Part shown: piece after piece, positions 27,067-36,117 of the stretch
Position numbering within the stretch: the stretch's first letter is position 1
Layout of the letters: each line of letters opens with the position of its first letter
Origin: Acetobacter sp. UBA5411
GTDB lineage: Bacteria; Pseudomonadota; Alphaproteobacteria; Acetobacterales; Acetobacteraceae
Reading direction: 5' to 3'
Length of the DNA: 64,000 nucleotides
Assembly: GCF_002409645.1 (NCBI RefSeq)
Contig: NZ_DHNR01000019.1
Coordinates: forward strand, 228,811 to 292,810
Position numbers and translations under genes: made by a program
The notes under the pieces: model-generated
The model's database searches: none
What the model saw: only the letters and a program-made list of their open reading frames with translations
What the model was told of the DNA's origin: nothing

Positions 27067-27726
27067 TCAGGAAACTTTCAGGAGCGTATCGGCGATGACC
27101 GGTATGTCCGAAATCCTGTCCGCTTCTGCCGTTGCGCCATCGGCATAGGCGGGGAGGCCATATCCCCAACGGGCAAAGATCGATTTTGCGCCCGCTCCAC
27201 GCGCGGCCAGAATGTCATTGGCATGATCGCCAACCATGATTGAGCGGGCAGCCGTGCCATTGGTGAGCGCAATGGTGCCCAGAAGGTGCGCAGGATCGGG
27301 TTTGCGGACAGGGAAGGAATCTCCGCCACCGACGGCGGCGAACAGATCCATAATACCGAATGTCCGTAGAATATCGTTGGCGGCGGCAACGGGCTTGTTG
27401 GTGCAGACCGCCAGCGTCCAGCCCTCGCCGACAAGACGACGCAGCGTTTCTTCCGTGCCGGGAAACAGGCGGGATCGTTCCGTCACACGCGGCCCGTAAA
27501 TTTCCATGAAGCGGTGAATCGCGGTCTGTCGGTCGATATCCTTTGTGTTCGCGTGATCAAGCGCCCGCTCGACCAGCTTGCCCACGCCGTCGCCAATCAT
27601 GCTCCGAACGGCGTCCTGCGATGGGGCAGGAAGACCATATTCAGCCAGTAACAGTCCCACACAGTCCGAGAGATCAGGGAGTGAATCCACAAGCGTGCCG
27701 TCGAGGTCAAAAACCATCAGTCGCAT
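27067..27726 (-). CDS. gph: Phosphoglycolate phosphatase-like HAD hydrolase
   Basis: 219 residues. HAD motif I is FDLDGTLVDS (residues 5-14), motif II is AVCTNKP, and motif III/IV are KPDPAHLL and MVGDHANDILAARGAG. Cap helices between motifs I and II fit the Gph subfamily, which removes phosphate from 2-phosphoglycolate formed during DNA repair. It converges with the transporter gene. Another HAD phosphatase of the same type (36118) is also in this window, so the exact substrate should not be assumed. Confidence 0.85.
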   Translation of the reverse strand: MRLMVFDLDGTLVDSLPDLSDCVGLLLAEYGLPAPSQDAVRSMIGDGVGKLVERALDHANTKDIDRQTAIHRFMEIYGPRVTERSRLFPGTEETLRRLVGEGWTLAVCTNKPVAAANDILRTFGIMDLFAAVGGGDSFPVRKPDPAHLLGTIALTNGTAARSIMVGDHANDILAARGAGAKSIFARWGYGLPAYADGATAEADRISDIPVIADTLLKVS

Positions 27727-27840
27727 GAAGTGCTGCTTTCTTCTTCACCGTGTTCGGAAAATGAGAGTAACGCGAAGTGAAACAGAAACATACCTCACGG
27801 GTTTGACAGTCTCCCGGCAGTGGCTTACCGCCAGAAAGCT

Positions 27841-29196
27841 ATGACAAAATCGTCCGTAAACCGTTCTTCCACAGCCGTTCTCCTCGCAGCCGGTCTCGGC
27901 ACGCGGATGCGCTCGTCACTGCCCAAGGCGCTTCAGCCGCTGGCGGGGCAACCCATGCTGAGCCACCTGATCGCCAGCGCGGCCAAGGTGTTTGACAGCG
28001 TCGTTGTCGTTATCGGTCCTGACATGGACGATCTTGCCCGTTGTGCCGCGCCCCATGCGACGGTGATCCAGCATGATCGCCTCGGCACGGCGCATGCAGC
28101 GCTTCAGGCGGAGGATCTGTTTGGTGACGGCGATGTGGCGGTTCTCTACGCTGATAACCCGCTCATCACGCCAGAGACGCTCCAGCGCATGCTCGACACG
28201 CGTCGCAGTGAAGCTGAACGGACAGACCTCGCTCTGCTGGCCATGCGTCCGGTCAATCCGGGTCGCTACGGTCGGGTGATCCTTAATCATGACGGCACGG
28301 TCGAAAAAATAGTCGAATGGGCTGATGCTTCAGAGGCCGAGCGTGCCGTTGATCTGTGCAATGCCGGTGTTTTCTGCGCCGATGCCGCCCGTTTCCGTGA
28401 GTGGCTGCACAAGGTCGGCAATGCGAACAGCAAAGGCGAATACTACCTGACCGATGTGGTCGGTATCGTCCGGGAGCAGGGTGGTATCATCCGCGCCGTC
28501 GAAGCGCCGGAAAGTGAACTGCTTGGCGTAAACTCCCGCGTCGAACTGGCGGACGCCGAGGCCACGGTTCAGCGCCGTCTGCGCCGTGAGGCGATGGAGC
28601 GGGGCGTGACACTGACCGCGCCGGAGACTGTATTCTTCTCGTTTGATACGGTGCTGGAGCCGGATGTCGTCGTGCAGCCGAACGTTGTTTTCGGACGTGG
28701 CGTGACAGTGCGTTCCGGCGCAGAGATCAAGGCGTTCAGCCATCTGGAGCAGTGCGAAGTCGGACCGAAATCGCTGGTTGGCCCTTATGCGCGACTGCGG
28801 CCCGGCACGACGCTGGGCGAGGGCTGTCACGTCGGCAACTTTGTCGAACTCAAGGCCACCACCATGGGTAACGGCGCGAAGGCCAATCATCTCACCTATC
28901 TCGGCGATGCAAGTATCGGTGCGGCCACCAATGTCGGAGCCGGGACGATCACCTGCAATTATGATGGCGTGTTCAAGCACCGCACGACCATCGGCGCGAA
29001 CGCCTTTATCGGCTCCGATTCCATCCTCGTCGCACCTGTGAAGATTGGGGATGGCGCGCTGGTGGCGGCGGGAAGTGTCATCACCAGTGATGTGGAGCCG
29101 GACGCAATGGCGGTTGCGCGTGGGGTGCAGACAAATAAAACTGGATGGGCCGCACGCTTCCGTGCAGCGCTCCGGGCAAAGAAGGAACAGGGCTGA
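27841..29196 (+). CDS. glmU: Bifunctional UDP-GlcNAc pyrophosphorylase / GlcN-1-P acetyltransferase
   Basis: 451 residues. The N-terminal nucleotidyltransferase starts with VLLAAGLGTRMRSSLPKALQPL and has the metal site VLYADNPLI. The left-handed beta-helix follows from about residue 255, with GPYARLRPG, GNFVELKATTMG and AGTITCNYDG. It makes UDP-GlcNAc for peptidoglycan and lipid A. Its TGA stop shares a base with the glmS ATG, so the two are coupled. A GTG at 27820 would add seven residues. Confidence 0.97.
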   Translation: MTKSSVNRSSTAVLLAAGLGTRMRSSLPKALQPLAGQPMLSHLIASAAKVFDSVVVVIGPDMDDLARCAAPHATVIQHDRLGTAHAALQAEDLFGDGDVAVLYADNPLITPETLQRMLDTRRSEAERTDLALLAMRPVNPGRYGRVILNHDGTVEKIVEWADASEAERAVDLCNAGVFCADAARFREWLHKVGNANSKGEYYLTDVVGIVREQGGIIRAVEAPESELLGVNSRVELADAEATVQRRLRREAMERGVTLTAPETVFFSFDTVLEPDVVVQPNVVFGRGVTVRSGAEIKAFSHLEQCEVGPKSLVGPYARLRPGTTLGEGCHVGNFVELKATTMGNGAKANHLTYLGDASIGAATNVGAGTITCNYDGVFKHRTTIGANAFIGSDSILVAPVKIGDGALVAAGSVITSDVEPDAMAVARGVQTNKTGWAARFRAALRAKKEQG

Positions 29197-31022
29197 TGTG
29201 CGGTATCTGTGGCGTCGTAGGACACAGACAGGCAACGCCGATCGTCTTTGAAGGTCTGCGGCGGCTGGAATATCGAGGCTATGACTCGGCTGGTATCGCC
29301 ACACTGAACGCGGACGGCCATATCGAGCGCCGTCGTGCGGCAGGCAAGCTGGACAATCTTGGCAAGGTGCTGGAGCAGGCTCCGCTGCACGGCAAGACCG
29401 CCATCGGTCATACCCGTTGGGCCACGCATGGCGCGCCGACCGAGAACAACGCGCATCCGCATGGCACAGCGCGCGTGGCGATCGTGCATAACGGCATCAT
29501 CGAGAATTTCGAGATCCTGCGGACCGAGCTTGAGGCCGAAGGCCAGAGCTTCGAGACCGAGACGGACAGCGAGACGATCGCCAAGCTGGTCGATCATTAT
29601 CTCGGTGCCGGCCAGTCACCGCGTGAGGCCGCTTTTGCCGCGCTTCGTCGTCTGGAAGGCGCTTATGCCGTGGCGATGATCTTCGCCGAGCACGAAGGGC
29701 TGATGATCGGCGCGCGCCACGGCGCACCGCTTGCCGTAGGCTTTGGCGAGGGGGAAATGTTCCTCGGTTCTGACAGTCTCGCGCTGGCGCCGCTGACACG
29801 TCGTATCGCCTATCTCGATGATGGTGACTGCGTTGTCCTCAGTCGGGAAGGGGCCGAGTTCTTCGATCACTCAGGCGAGCGTGTCGAACGGACCATCCAG
29901 ACGACGGCTCTCATTGCTGGTGCAGTCGGCAAGGACGGCTACCGTCATTACATGGAAAAGGAACTGCACGAGCACCCGCTGGTGATCGGGCAGACGCTTC
30001 AGCGCATGATCGACCCAGCCACCCGTAAGGTGGTGCTGCCGGAGATGCCGTTCGACCTCGCCAGTGTGCCGCGTGCCGTTATCACGGCCTGTGGTTCGGC
30101 GTTTTTCGCGGGTGTTGTCGGGCGTTACTGGCTGGAAGAAATCGCCCGTCTTCCGGTGGACATCGATGTCGCCAGCGAGATGCGCTACCGCAATCCGCCG
30201 CTGACGCCGGGTTCGCTTGGTATTCTGATCTCCCAGTCGGGCGAGACGGCGGACACTCTGGCTGCAATGCGCGGGCTGAAAAATGCCGGTCTGCCGATCC
30301 TCTCCGTCCTGAATGCCGAACACAGCAGCATGGCGCGTGAGAGTGATGTGGTGCTTGGCACGGTCGCGGGGCCGGAAATCTCCGTGGCTTCGACCAAGGC
30401 GTTCACAGCGCAGCTGACGGTACTGGCCTGCCTGACCATCGCGATTGCCCGCGCACGTGGGGAACTGGATGAGACGGGCGAAGAAGAACTGGTTTCTGCC
30501 CTGCTTGATCTGCCCAGCCGCGCTGCTGAGGTGTTCACCCATGACGACGCCATTCGCAAGATGGCGTCCGTGGTGGCCGAGGCGCGGGACGTGCTTTATC
30601 TCGGTCGAGGCAGCGCCTATCCGGTCGCGATGGAAGGTGCGCTGAAACTCAAGGAGATCTCCTACATTCACGCCGAAGCCTATGCCGCTGGCGAGATGAA
30701 GCACGGACCGATTTCCCTGATTGACCGTACAGTTCCCATTGTGGCCACGGTGCCGTCTGGCGTGCTGTTCGACAAAACCCTGTCCAATCTGCAGGAAGCA
30801 AAGGCTCGTGGCGGTCGTCTGCTGGCCTTTACTGATGAGGCCGGGGCAGACCGTTTGTCCGCCATCGCCGAACAGACGATTGCGCTGCCCAAGGTGCATC
30901 CGTTTGTCACGCCCATCATCCAGACGATCGGCGTCCAGATGCTGGCTTATGAAACGGCTCTCCTCAAAGGCACGGATGTGGATCAGCCCCGCAATCTGGC
31001 GAAGTCAGTTACGGTCGAATAA
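29196..31022 (+). CDS. glmS: Glutamine--fructose-6-phosphate aminotransferase (isomerising)
   Basis: 608 residues, the normal length. It begins MCGICGVVG, so Cys1 is the glutaminase nucleophile after Met removal. Two SIS sugar-isomerase domains follow (TACGSAFFAGVVGRYWLEE, SQSGETADTLAAMRGLK, LGRGSAYPVAMEGALKLKE), and it ends in NLAKSVTVE. It makes glucosamine-6-phosphate, the precursor for the GlmU reaction. The ATG overlaps the glmU stop by one base. A hairpin follows 8 bases after the stop. No glmS ribozyme-like leader is expected since the gene has no 5' leader. Confidence 0.98.
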   Translation: MCGICGVVGHRQATPIVFEGLRRLEYRGYDSAGIATLNADGHIERRRAAGKLDNLGKVLEQAPLHGKTAIGHTRWATHGAPTENNAHPHGTARVAIVHNGIIENFEILRTELEAEGQSFETETDSETIAKLVDHYLGAGQSPREAAFAALRRLEGAYAVAMIFAEHEGLMIGARHGAPLAVGFGEGEMFLGSDSLALAPLTRRIAYLDDGDCVVLSREGAEFFDHSGERVERTIQTTALIAGAVGKDGYRHYMEKELHEHPLVIGQTLQRMIDPATRKVVLPEMPFDLASVPRAVITACGSAFFAGVVGRYWLEEIARLPVDIDVASEMRYRNPPLTPGSLGILISQSGETADTLAAMRGLKNAGLPILSVLNAEHSSMARESDVVLGTVAGPEISVASTKAFTAQLTVLACLTIAIARARGELDETGEEELVSALLDLPSRAAEVFTHDDAIRKMASVVAEARDVLYLGRGSAYPVAMEGALKLKEISYIHAEAYAAGEMKHGPISLIDRTVPIVATVPSGVLFDKTLSNLQEAKARGGRLLAFTDEAGADRLSAIAEQTIALPKVHPFVTPIIQTIGVQMLAYETALLKGTDVDQPRNLAKSVTVE

Positions 31023-31030
31023 GGCCGACT

Positions 31031-31056
31031 ATCGGGGAGCGGTCATGCTCCCCGAT
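31031..31056 (+). terminator. Terminator of the glmU-glmS operon
   Basis: Ten-base perfect arms (31031-31040, 31047-31056) around a 6-base loop, GC-rich at the base, 8 bases after the glmS stop. It is followed by an A-rich, not T-rich, stretch on the plus strand. Confidence 0.6.
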
Positions 31057-31374
31057 ATAAAAAGACGCACAATAAATATATATTTTATGGTGGAGTGTAT
31101 CTGACGCACGATTGCACGTTGGATTGATGCTATATTCAGTTTTCATATAAGTAATATAAAATTTTAGAGTTAATATTATTTGAAATGGCAGGCGGCTATC
31201 TTTGCCGGAGACCTGCGTATTTCGTAGTGCAGAAAAACACGGTGTAAATTTTTTTTTGTGTCGGCGGCATAATAGTGCGTGACGTTATATGGCGCGACGA
31301 TTATACGCGGCTCCCTGTTTCAGATCTGCCCGACAGTTTTTCTCATTTCTCCAGCATACGGCGAACGAACTTCC
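31057..31374. other. AT-rich intergenic region, no gene seen
   Basis: 318 bases between the glmS terminator and the DMT exporter. The middle is strongly AT-rich (runs of A/T around 31070-31250), and no ORF with a ribosome site is visible on either strand. A GGCATAATAGTG segment around 31266 could act as a -10 region for the exporter, but no clear -35 goes with it. Confidence 0.4.
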
Positions 31375-32340
31375 ATGACTCCGAGAGACCTTTTCACCGG
31401 AATGACGCTCGCGTTTGGAGCTTATGCGGCGTTCTCCATCAGCGACGCCTTTTCCAAACTGCTGGCTGGATCGCTGGACCCGTTTGAAGTCGCTTTTTCA
31501 GGCGGTATTTTCGGTTTCCTGATTCTGCCGTTCATCCGGCAGAAAGGGGAATCCTATCTCGATATCGTCCGTCCGCAGCTGTGGAAAATGTGGTTCCTCA
31601 GAGCGATCTGTGTGTTCGTCGCGACAGCGGCCAGTGTGGAAGCCTTCATGCTGCTGCCCATGCCTGAAGCATTGTCGCTGATGTTCCTGATGCCGCTGTT
31701 CGTGACGGTTATTTCTGTCGTTTTCCTGAAAGAAAAGGTCACGTTCTGGGCCTGGCTTGCGGTCATTCTGGGCTTTGTCGGGGTGCTGATCGTGCTGCGT
31801 CCCGGCTTCCGCGCCCTGCATTTCGGACATCTGTGCGCCCTGCTGGCAGCGTTTGCGAATGCGGGTAGCGTGATCGCCTACCGTCTTGCCGACCGTGAAA
31901 AGACCCGTCTGTCCCTGTTCGGTTCCAGTCTCATCGGACCGATTGTTGGAAATGGCATCCTGATGGGTGTGCATGCGACATGGCCTGCATCTGTCAAAGA
32001 CTGGATCTTCCTGTTTGGCTACGGTTTTCTGGCGGCGCTTGGTCAGTTGCTGATGATGATGGCGACGGCGAAAGCTCCGGCAAACCGTGTGGCTCTGCCG
32101 CAATACAGCCAGATGGTCTGGGGTGTCGTGCTCAGTTACATCGTCTTTAAGGAGCCGCTGGATGGCTGGACCTTTGTCGGCATCACGGTGCTGATGTTTT
32201 CGGGCGTTCTGAACTGGATCCGTCAGCGTATCCGTTACGAGCGGATGGCCATGAGAGAGCGCAAGGAGCGTAAACTGGCCGCCAAGCGCGCCAACGAAAT
32301 CGCGCGAGCCTCAGTGGTTACGTCGTCGAAGCGTTTTTGA
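31375..32340 (+). CDS. EamA/DMT-superfamily permease
   Basis: 321 residues from the ATG at 31375; the frame is open upstream to 31279 but the extension is not membrane-like. Ten hydrophobic spans in two EamA repeats are visible, with FLKEKVTFWAWLAVILGFVGV at the end of the first repeat and FKEPLDGWTFVGITVLMFSG at the end of the second, both typical positions. A long charged C-terminal tail (RERKERKLAAKRANE) follows. It is probably an inner-membrane exporter of small metabolites. Confidence 0.85.
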   Translation: MTPRDLFTGMTLAFGAYAAFSISDAFSKLLAGSLDPFEVAFSGGIFGFLILPFIRQKGESYLDIVRPQLWKMWFLRAICVFVATAASVEAFMLLPMPEALSLMFLMPLFVTVISVVFLKEKVTFWAWLAVILGFVGVLIVLRPGFRALHFGHLCALLAAFANAGSVIAYRLADREKTRLSLFGSSLIGPIVGNGILMGVHATWPASVKDWIFLFGYGFLAALGQLLMMMATAKAPANRVALPQYSQMVWGVVLSYIVFKEPLDGWTFVGITVLMFSGVLNWIRQRIRYERMAMRERKERKLAAKRANEIARASVVTSSKRF

Positions 32341-32498
32341 GAGGAGAGTCAGGCGTCTGTATGATCTTCGAATACAGGCGTGTCGTTTTCTGGGCTTTGT
32401 CCTGCACTGCGCAGGGAACAGAGTCCACTTTGCCTGGATTGACCGAAGTAAACCGGAAAGCGGCAGCTTGGCTGCTCACGGAAATCAAGCATTAAAAA

Positions 32499-32536
32499 AT
32501 TACTCCTGATCTCCACAGTGAATGATCAGGAGTAAT
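32499..32536 (-). terminator. Intrinsic terminator of the yfdX-like gene
   Basis: Perfect 13-base arms (32499-32511, 32524-32536) with a 12-base loop. On the minus strand the hairpin runs into a T-stretch. It starts 11 bases past the yfdX-like stop codon. Confidence 0.8.
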
Positions 32537-32546
32537 CGTATCGGCC

Positions 32547-33284
32547 TTACTGGGCAGCTTTGGCTGCGGGCTGTGTCGCCGCCGGAGCTGCTGGTGCAGC
32601 AGAGGCAGCGGCAGGAGCGCCTGCGGGAGCAGCCTGCGCATCAAGCAGATCGTCTTCCACAAACACGAGGCCGTTCAGCGCCTGTGTCACTGCGTCAAGC
32701 GCGTCCTGCGGGTTATGGCCTTCCGTGAAGACCTGCGCACGGTTCACTGCGCCCTGCGTCTTGTTCAGCGGGGCCAGAGCCACGATGAAGTCCAGCTTGT
32801 CGTCAACAACCTGCATGGTCTCTGCGGCCTGAGGAGCCTTGCCAGCCTTGATCTGGCCGTTTGCGGCTGCGATAGCGGCTTTCTTCTCGGGAGCCAGAGT
32901 TTCTGTTTCCACGAATTCACCGCCGACCGGGATCCATACTTCCTGTGTGGTGGAAGGGGTGTGACCCGGTGCTGCCGGATGCTGAGGCGCCGGCGTCAGG
33001 GAAGCTTCAGCCGCAACAAACTTTTTGTCCGCTGTTGAAGCTGCTGTCAGGCTTTTATTCGCATCGTAGAGGAACGGGATGGCCTGATCCGTCTTGCCTG
33101 CAGCAAGCAGGTCATGGGCCTGAATCAGGTCACCGAAAGCGCGCTGACCGTCAGCGGAAAGATGCTTCAGGGAACGACCAGCCTTGTACTTCTCCCATGC
33201 GACATGCGCCGATGCTGCGTGAGCGAATGTCGGTGCTGTCGCCAGTCCGGCTGCCAGCATGAGAGAGAGTGCAATTTTCTTCAT
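32547..33284 (-). CDS. YfdX-family periplasmic protein
   Basis: 245 residues with a clear signal peptide (MKKIALSLMLAAGLATAPTFAHAA). The helical body contains IQAHDLLAAGKTDQAIPFLYDA and VWIPVGGEFVETETLAPE, resembling YfdX (PF10938). The C-terminal 35 residues are Ala/Pro-rich and low in complexity. In enterobacteria yfdX is induced in acid stress by EvgA, but its action is not established. In an acid-producing organism a stress role is plausible. It is a single-gene unit with its own terminator. Confidence 0.75.
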   Translation of the reverse strand: MKKIALSLMLAAGLATAPTFAHAASAHVAWEKYKAGRSLKHLSADGQRAFGDLIQAHDLLAAGKTDQAIPFLYDANKSLTAASTADKKFVAAEASLTPAPQHPAAPGHTPSTTQEVWIPVGGEFVETETLAPEKKAAIAAANGQIKAGKAPQAAETMQVVDDKLDFIVALAPLNKTQGAVNRAQVFTEGHNPQDALDAVTQALNGLVFVEDDLLDAQAAPAGAPAAASAAPAAPAATQPAAKAAQ

Positions 33285-33455
33285 GTTTCAAACTCCTTGT
33301 CGTCATTCGAAAATGACATGGGCCGGAGGTTATCGTGCGGGCGTGCCGACGAGAACCCTGTTTGGGACATGAAAGGTAATAGTTTTGTAGCCATCGGTTA
33401 CATGACGAATATCAAGACAGATCGCCGGATGGCATGACGCCACCCGGCTGCTACT

Positions 33456-34250
33456 TCAGACCAGCGGGATATTCACGGCCTTTGACAGTGTTTCTGCAAT
33501 GCCCGGAGCGACGGCGAGAATGGTCGCGCCGCCGGTCAGACCACCGTCACGGAGAAAGGGAGAAACCTTTGCGCCTGCCTCTGCCAGAATGGGGAGAGCA
33601 CCGGCGACATCCCAGAGATTGATAACGATTTCGATGTAGGCATCCAGTCGGCCGCAGGCCACATCGGTCAGCGCCAGCGCACCGGAACCTCCTGAGCGCG
33701 GCATCGCACCAGAGTCCAGAATGGCCCCGATCTTCTCCATGAAAACCGGTTTCGGCACCCGATTGCTCCAGCCCATCTCGATCATGGCGCTGCGCGTGTC
33801 GCTCACAGGTGACGCCTTGATGGGTTTGCCGTTCAGGAAAGCGCCCTTGCCGATCAGCCCGGTATAGGTCTCGCCAAGCGCAGGGGCGCAGACGATCCCG
33901 GCAACCGGACGGTCATCTTCCAGAAGGCCGAGCGAGACACACCAGCGATTACGTCCGCGTGCGAAATTGGAAGTGCCGTCGATGGGATCAACAACCCAGC
34001 GCAGGCTGCCGCTGCGTGTCGCGCCTTCTTCCTCGCCCTGAAATCCGTCGTCCGGAAAAAGAGCCGCCATACGCTTGGAGATGAATGCTTCAACCGCGCC
34101 ATCTGCTTCCGTCAGCCAGTCCTGAGCGGATTTCTGCGTGCCCACCGGTCCGCCCGGAGGCGGTCTCATCGAAAGGGCCAGCCGTGCGGCATCATCCACA
34201 ACGGCACGGGCCGCTTCAAAACGGCGTTCAATGGCAGCAGTCATGAGCAT
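33456..34250 (-). CDS. Inositol monophosphatase-family phosphatase
   Basis: 264 residues. Metal-binding motifs are complete: GEEEG (about residue 73), WVVDPIDGTSNFARG (about 86-100) and NLWDVAGALPILAEAG. This family in bacteria includes SuhB, CysQ and histidinol phosphatase HisN. The GRNRWCVSLGLLEDDRPVAG segment is general for it, so the exact substrate is open. ATG 34244 is an equally good start. It diverges from the VOC gene. Confidence 0.88.
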   Translation of the reverse strand: MLMTAAIERRFEAARAVVDDAARLALSMRPPPGGPVGTQKSAQDWLTEADGAVEAFISKRMAALFPDDGFQGEEEGATRSGSLRWVVDPIDGTSNFARGRNRWCVSLGLLEDDRPVAGIVCAPALGETYTGLIGKGAFLNGKPIKASPVSDTRSAMIEMGWSNRVPKPVFMEKIGAILDSGAMPRSGGSGALALTDVACGRLDAYIEIVINLWDVAGALPILAEAGAKVSPFLRDGGLTGGATILAVAPGIAETLSKAVNIPLV

Positions 34251-34435
34251 GTTTCCCGGCGCAGGCCGGTCTCCTGTCAGTCAGGATGACGATGCGTCAC
34301 CCTTTCTTGAAACGGGACAAGAAATAGGCCGGAGAGAGGGCGTGCGTCGAGGGCGCCGGTTCCGGTCATCGGGTTTTATATGCAACTGACCGGCACAGGC
34401 TCCGTTGTTTTTACAGATAACCGGGAGGAGCAAGC

Positions 34436-34996
34436 ATGAAAGAGGCTCAGGATCAGTCAGGTCTGCCGAGGGGGATTGATCATGTCGGCGTCACTGTTCC
34501 CGATATCGACGCGGCTCTTCATTTTCTGGAACAGGCCTTCGGAGCGGTTCCGCTTTATCGTAATGTGACGCCGGATCACCCGCAGGAAGGAAGCAGGGTT
34601 GAGAAGATCCTCGACCTTGTACCCGGAACGGTCGTGAAAGAAATGTGCATGGTGGCGCTGGGGCAGGGGCCTTGTATCGAGCTTTTTGAAATGCACGGGC
34701 CGGAGCAGCATGCCGCCCTGCGTCCCAGTGATTTCGGGCTTCAGCATTTCGCGGTCTATGTGGATGATATCGAAGCAGGATGCGCCCGTTTCACTGAAGC
34801 TGGTGGTGTCCTGATGACAGAACCGCAGAAGCAGCCTTCACTGGAAGAAGGGCCGGGCAATCTGTTCTGCTACGGAAAGACACCGTGGGGAATGATCGTG
34901 GAACTGCTCGCCACACCCAGTCGGGAGCGCTTCGATGCAGTGTCGCCGGAAAAACGCTACCAGCCCCCACGCAGGTCCTTGGAGGACGCAAAATAA
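34436..34996 (+). CDS. VOC-superfamily (glyoxalase/bleomycin-resistance) protein
   Basis: 186 residues. Two beta-alpha-beta-beta-beta halves are visible. The first starts with IDHVGVTVPDIDAALHFLE, and the second with LQHFAVYVDDIEAGCARFTE. Likely metal ligands are the His of IDHVG, the Glu of CIELFEMHGPE, the His of LQHFA and the Glu of GMIVELLATPS. The substrate is unknown. Its stop overlaps the start of the secreted cupin gene by one base, so the two are coupled. Confidence 0.85.
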   Translation: MKEAQDQSGLPRGIDHVGVTVPDIDAALHFLEQAFGAVPLYRNVTPDHPQEGSRVEKILDLVPGTVVKEMCMVALGQGPCIELFEMHGPEQHAALRPSDFGLQHFAVYVDDIEAGCARFTEAGGVLMTEPQKQPSLEEGPGNLFCYGKTPWGMIVELLATPSRERFDAVSPEKRYQPPRRSLEDAK

Positions 34997-35514
34997 TGAA
35001 ACGCAGCGCAATTTTTGTCGCTTTGGCGGGGCTTGTGAGTCTGTCGGGAGGAGCTCAGGCTGACGAGACACCGCCTCGCCCAACCATGTGGTACTGGCAT
35101 AACTGGAGCGATCATAACGGCATCAGTCATATGACACGCTGCCCGATCCGTGATTTCGATCTGAAAACCATGTCGAAACCGGCGGGACCACAGTGGCAGA
35201 ACCGGCTGAAGGAAGGTCCAGCTCAGGTAATCTTCACCGTGCAACCCGCGCACTGGAACGGAGCATGGCATCCGGACCCGAAGGTGCAGTGGATCATTCC
35301 GCTTAAAGGCTCATGGTATGTGACGGCCATGGATGGGCACAAGGTGGTCATGGGGCCGGGCGAAGTCTCGCTGGGTGAGGATCAACTCAGCCGTAAGGAT
35401 CAGCAGGGCCGTATCGGGCATGATGCAGGAAATGTAGGGGATGGTCCCGTCGAACTGATGGTCATCCAGACAGATGAGACGCCGACCAGCGATCAACCCT
35501 GTCGTTTCAAATAA
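34996..35514 (+). CDS. Exported cupin-like protein
   Basis: 172 residues with a signal peptide ending near SGGAQA-DE. The core carries VQWIIPLKGSWYVTAMDGHKV and GPGEVSLGED, the two cupin strands, and ends with LMVIQTDETP. It would be periplasmic. The function is unknown; coupling to the VOC protein hints at a joint pathway. The start ATG shares a base with the upstream TAA. Confidence 0.7.
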   Translation: MKRSAIFVALAGLVSLSGGAQADETPPRPTMWYWHNWSDHNGISHMTRCPIRDFDLKTMSKPAGPQWQNRLKEGPAQVIFTVQPAHWNGAWHPDPKVQWIIPLKGSWYVTAMDGHKVVMGPGEVSLGEDQLSRKDQQGRIGHDAGNVGDGPVELMVIQTDETPTSDQPCRFK

Positions 35515-35527
35515 AAGTAGACCGTCT

Positions 35528-35559
35528 AACCGGTATCGGAAAATCCTCCGATACCGGTT
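35528..35559. terminator. Bidirectional hairpin between convergent genes
   Basis: Perfect 13-base arms (35528-35540, 35547-35559) with a 6-base loop between the cupin gene (plus) and the VOC gene (minus). It can end both transcripts. Confidence 0.7.
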
Positions 35560-35571
35560 GAAGAAACAGAC

Positions 35572-35949
35572 TTACATGGAGTGCAGGGCGCACAGCTTGT
35601 TGCCGTCGGGATCGCGCAGATAGGCAAGATACATGTCGCCAGCGGGATTCTTGCGCACGCCCGGTGGGTCTTCGATCTGGGTGCCACCGTTCTCACCGCC
35701 AGCTTTCCACCATGCGTCGATTTTCTCCGGCGTCTCGATGGCGAAACCGATGGTCAAGCCGTTACCTGCGGTGGCGGGTTCACCGTTGAGCGGTTTGCCG
35801 ATCACAAGGCGTTCGCCCTTGTGGATATAAACAAGGCGACCTTTCGGGTTCAGGGTTCCCGGTGTTCCACCGATTGCCGTGAAGATGGCGTCGTAGAATT
35901 TGCGTGATCTTTCGATGTCGTTACTGCCAAGCATGACGTGGCTGAACAT
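35572..35949 (-). CDS. Small VOC-family (glyoxalase-like) protein
   Basis: 125 residues from the ATG at 35949, which has GGAG 7 bases upstream; a longer frame to 36021 lacks this. It begins MFSHVMLGSNDIERSRKFYDAIF and ends with YLRDPDGNKLCALHSM, the standard end motif of glyoxalase-like proteins. It is probably a dimer of single VOC modules; the substrate is unknown. Confidence 0.85.
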   Translation of the reverse strand: MFSHVMLGSNDIERSRKFYDAIFTAIGGTPGTLNPKGRLVYIHKGERLVIGKPLNGEPATAGNGLTIGFAIETPEKIDAWWKAGGENGGTQIEDPPGVRKNPAGDMYLAYLRDPDGNKLCALHSM

Positions 35950-36117
35950 AGGCGATCTCCAGAGTTTCTGATCGTGTCCGGGTCTGCCGTATCGAAAGCA
36001 GACCTGTCGGACACCATCCACGGTCCGGCACGCTACAGTCAGCCCGGACGATCCTACAAGAGTTCCTGTAGGAAACGCTGCATTGACGGCGGCCCGGATG
36101 CGTATTCAACTGCAACC

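Noticed and set aside
28330..29304. 324-codon minus-strand ORF within glmU
   Set aside because: It lies antisense to glmU and is rich in Arg/His/Cys, as expected of an antisense frame in high-GC DNA.
29871..30899. 342-codon minus-strand ORF within glmS
   Set aside because: It lies antisense to glmS and shows no family motif.
29196..31022. Possible glmS ribozyme
   Set aside because: That ribozyme is known from Firmicutes and needs a 5' leader; here glmS starts inside the glmU stop codon.
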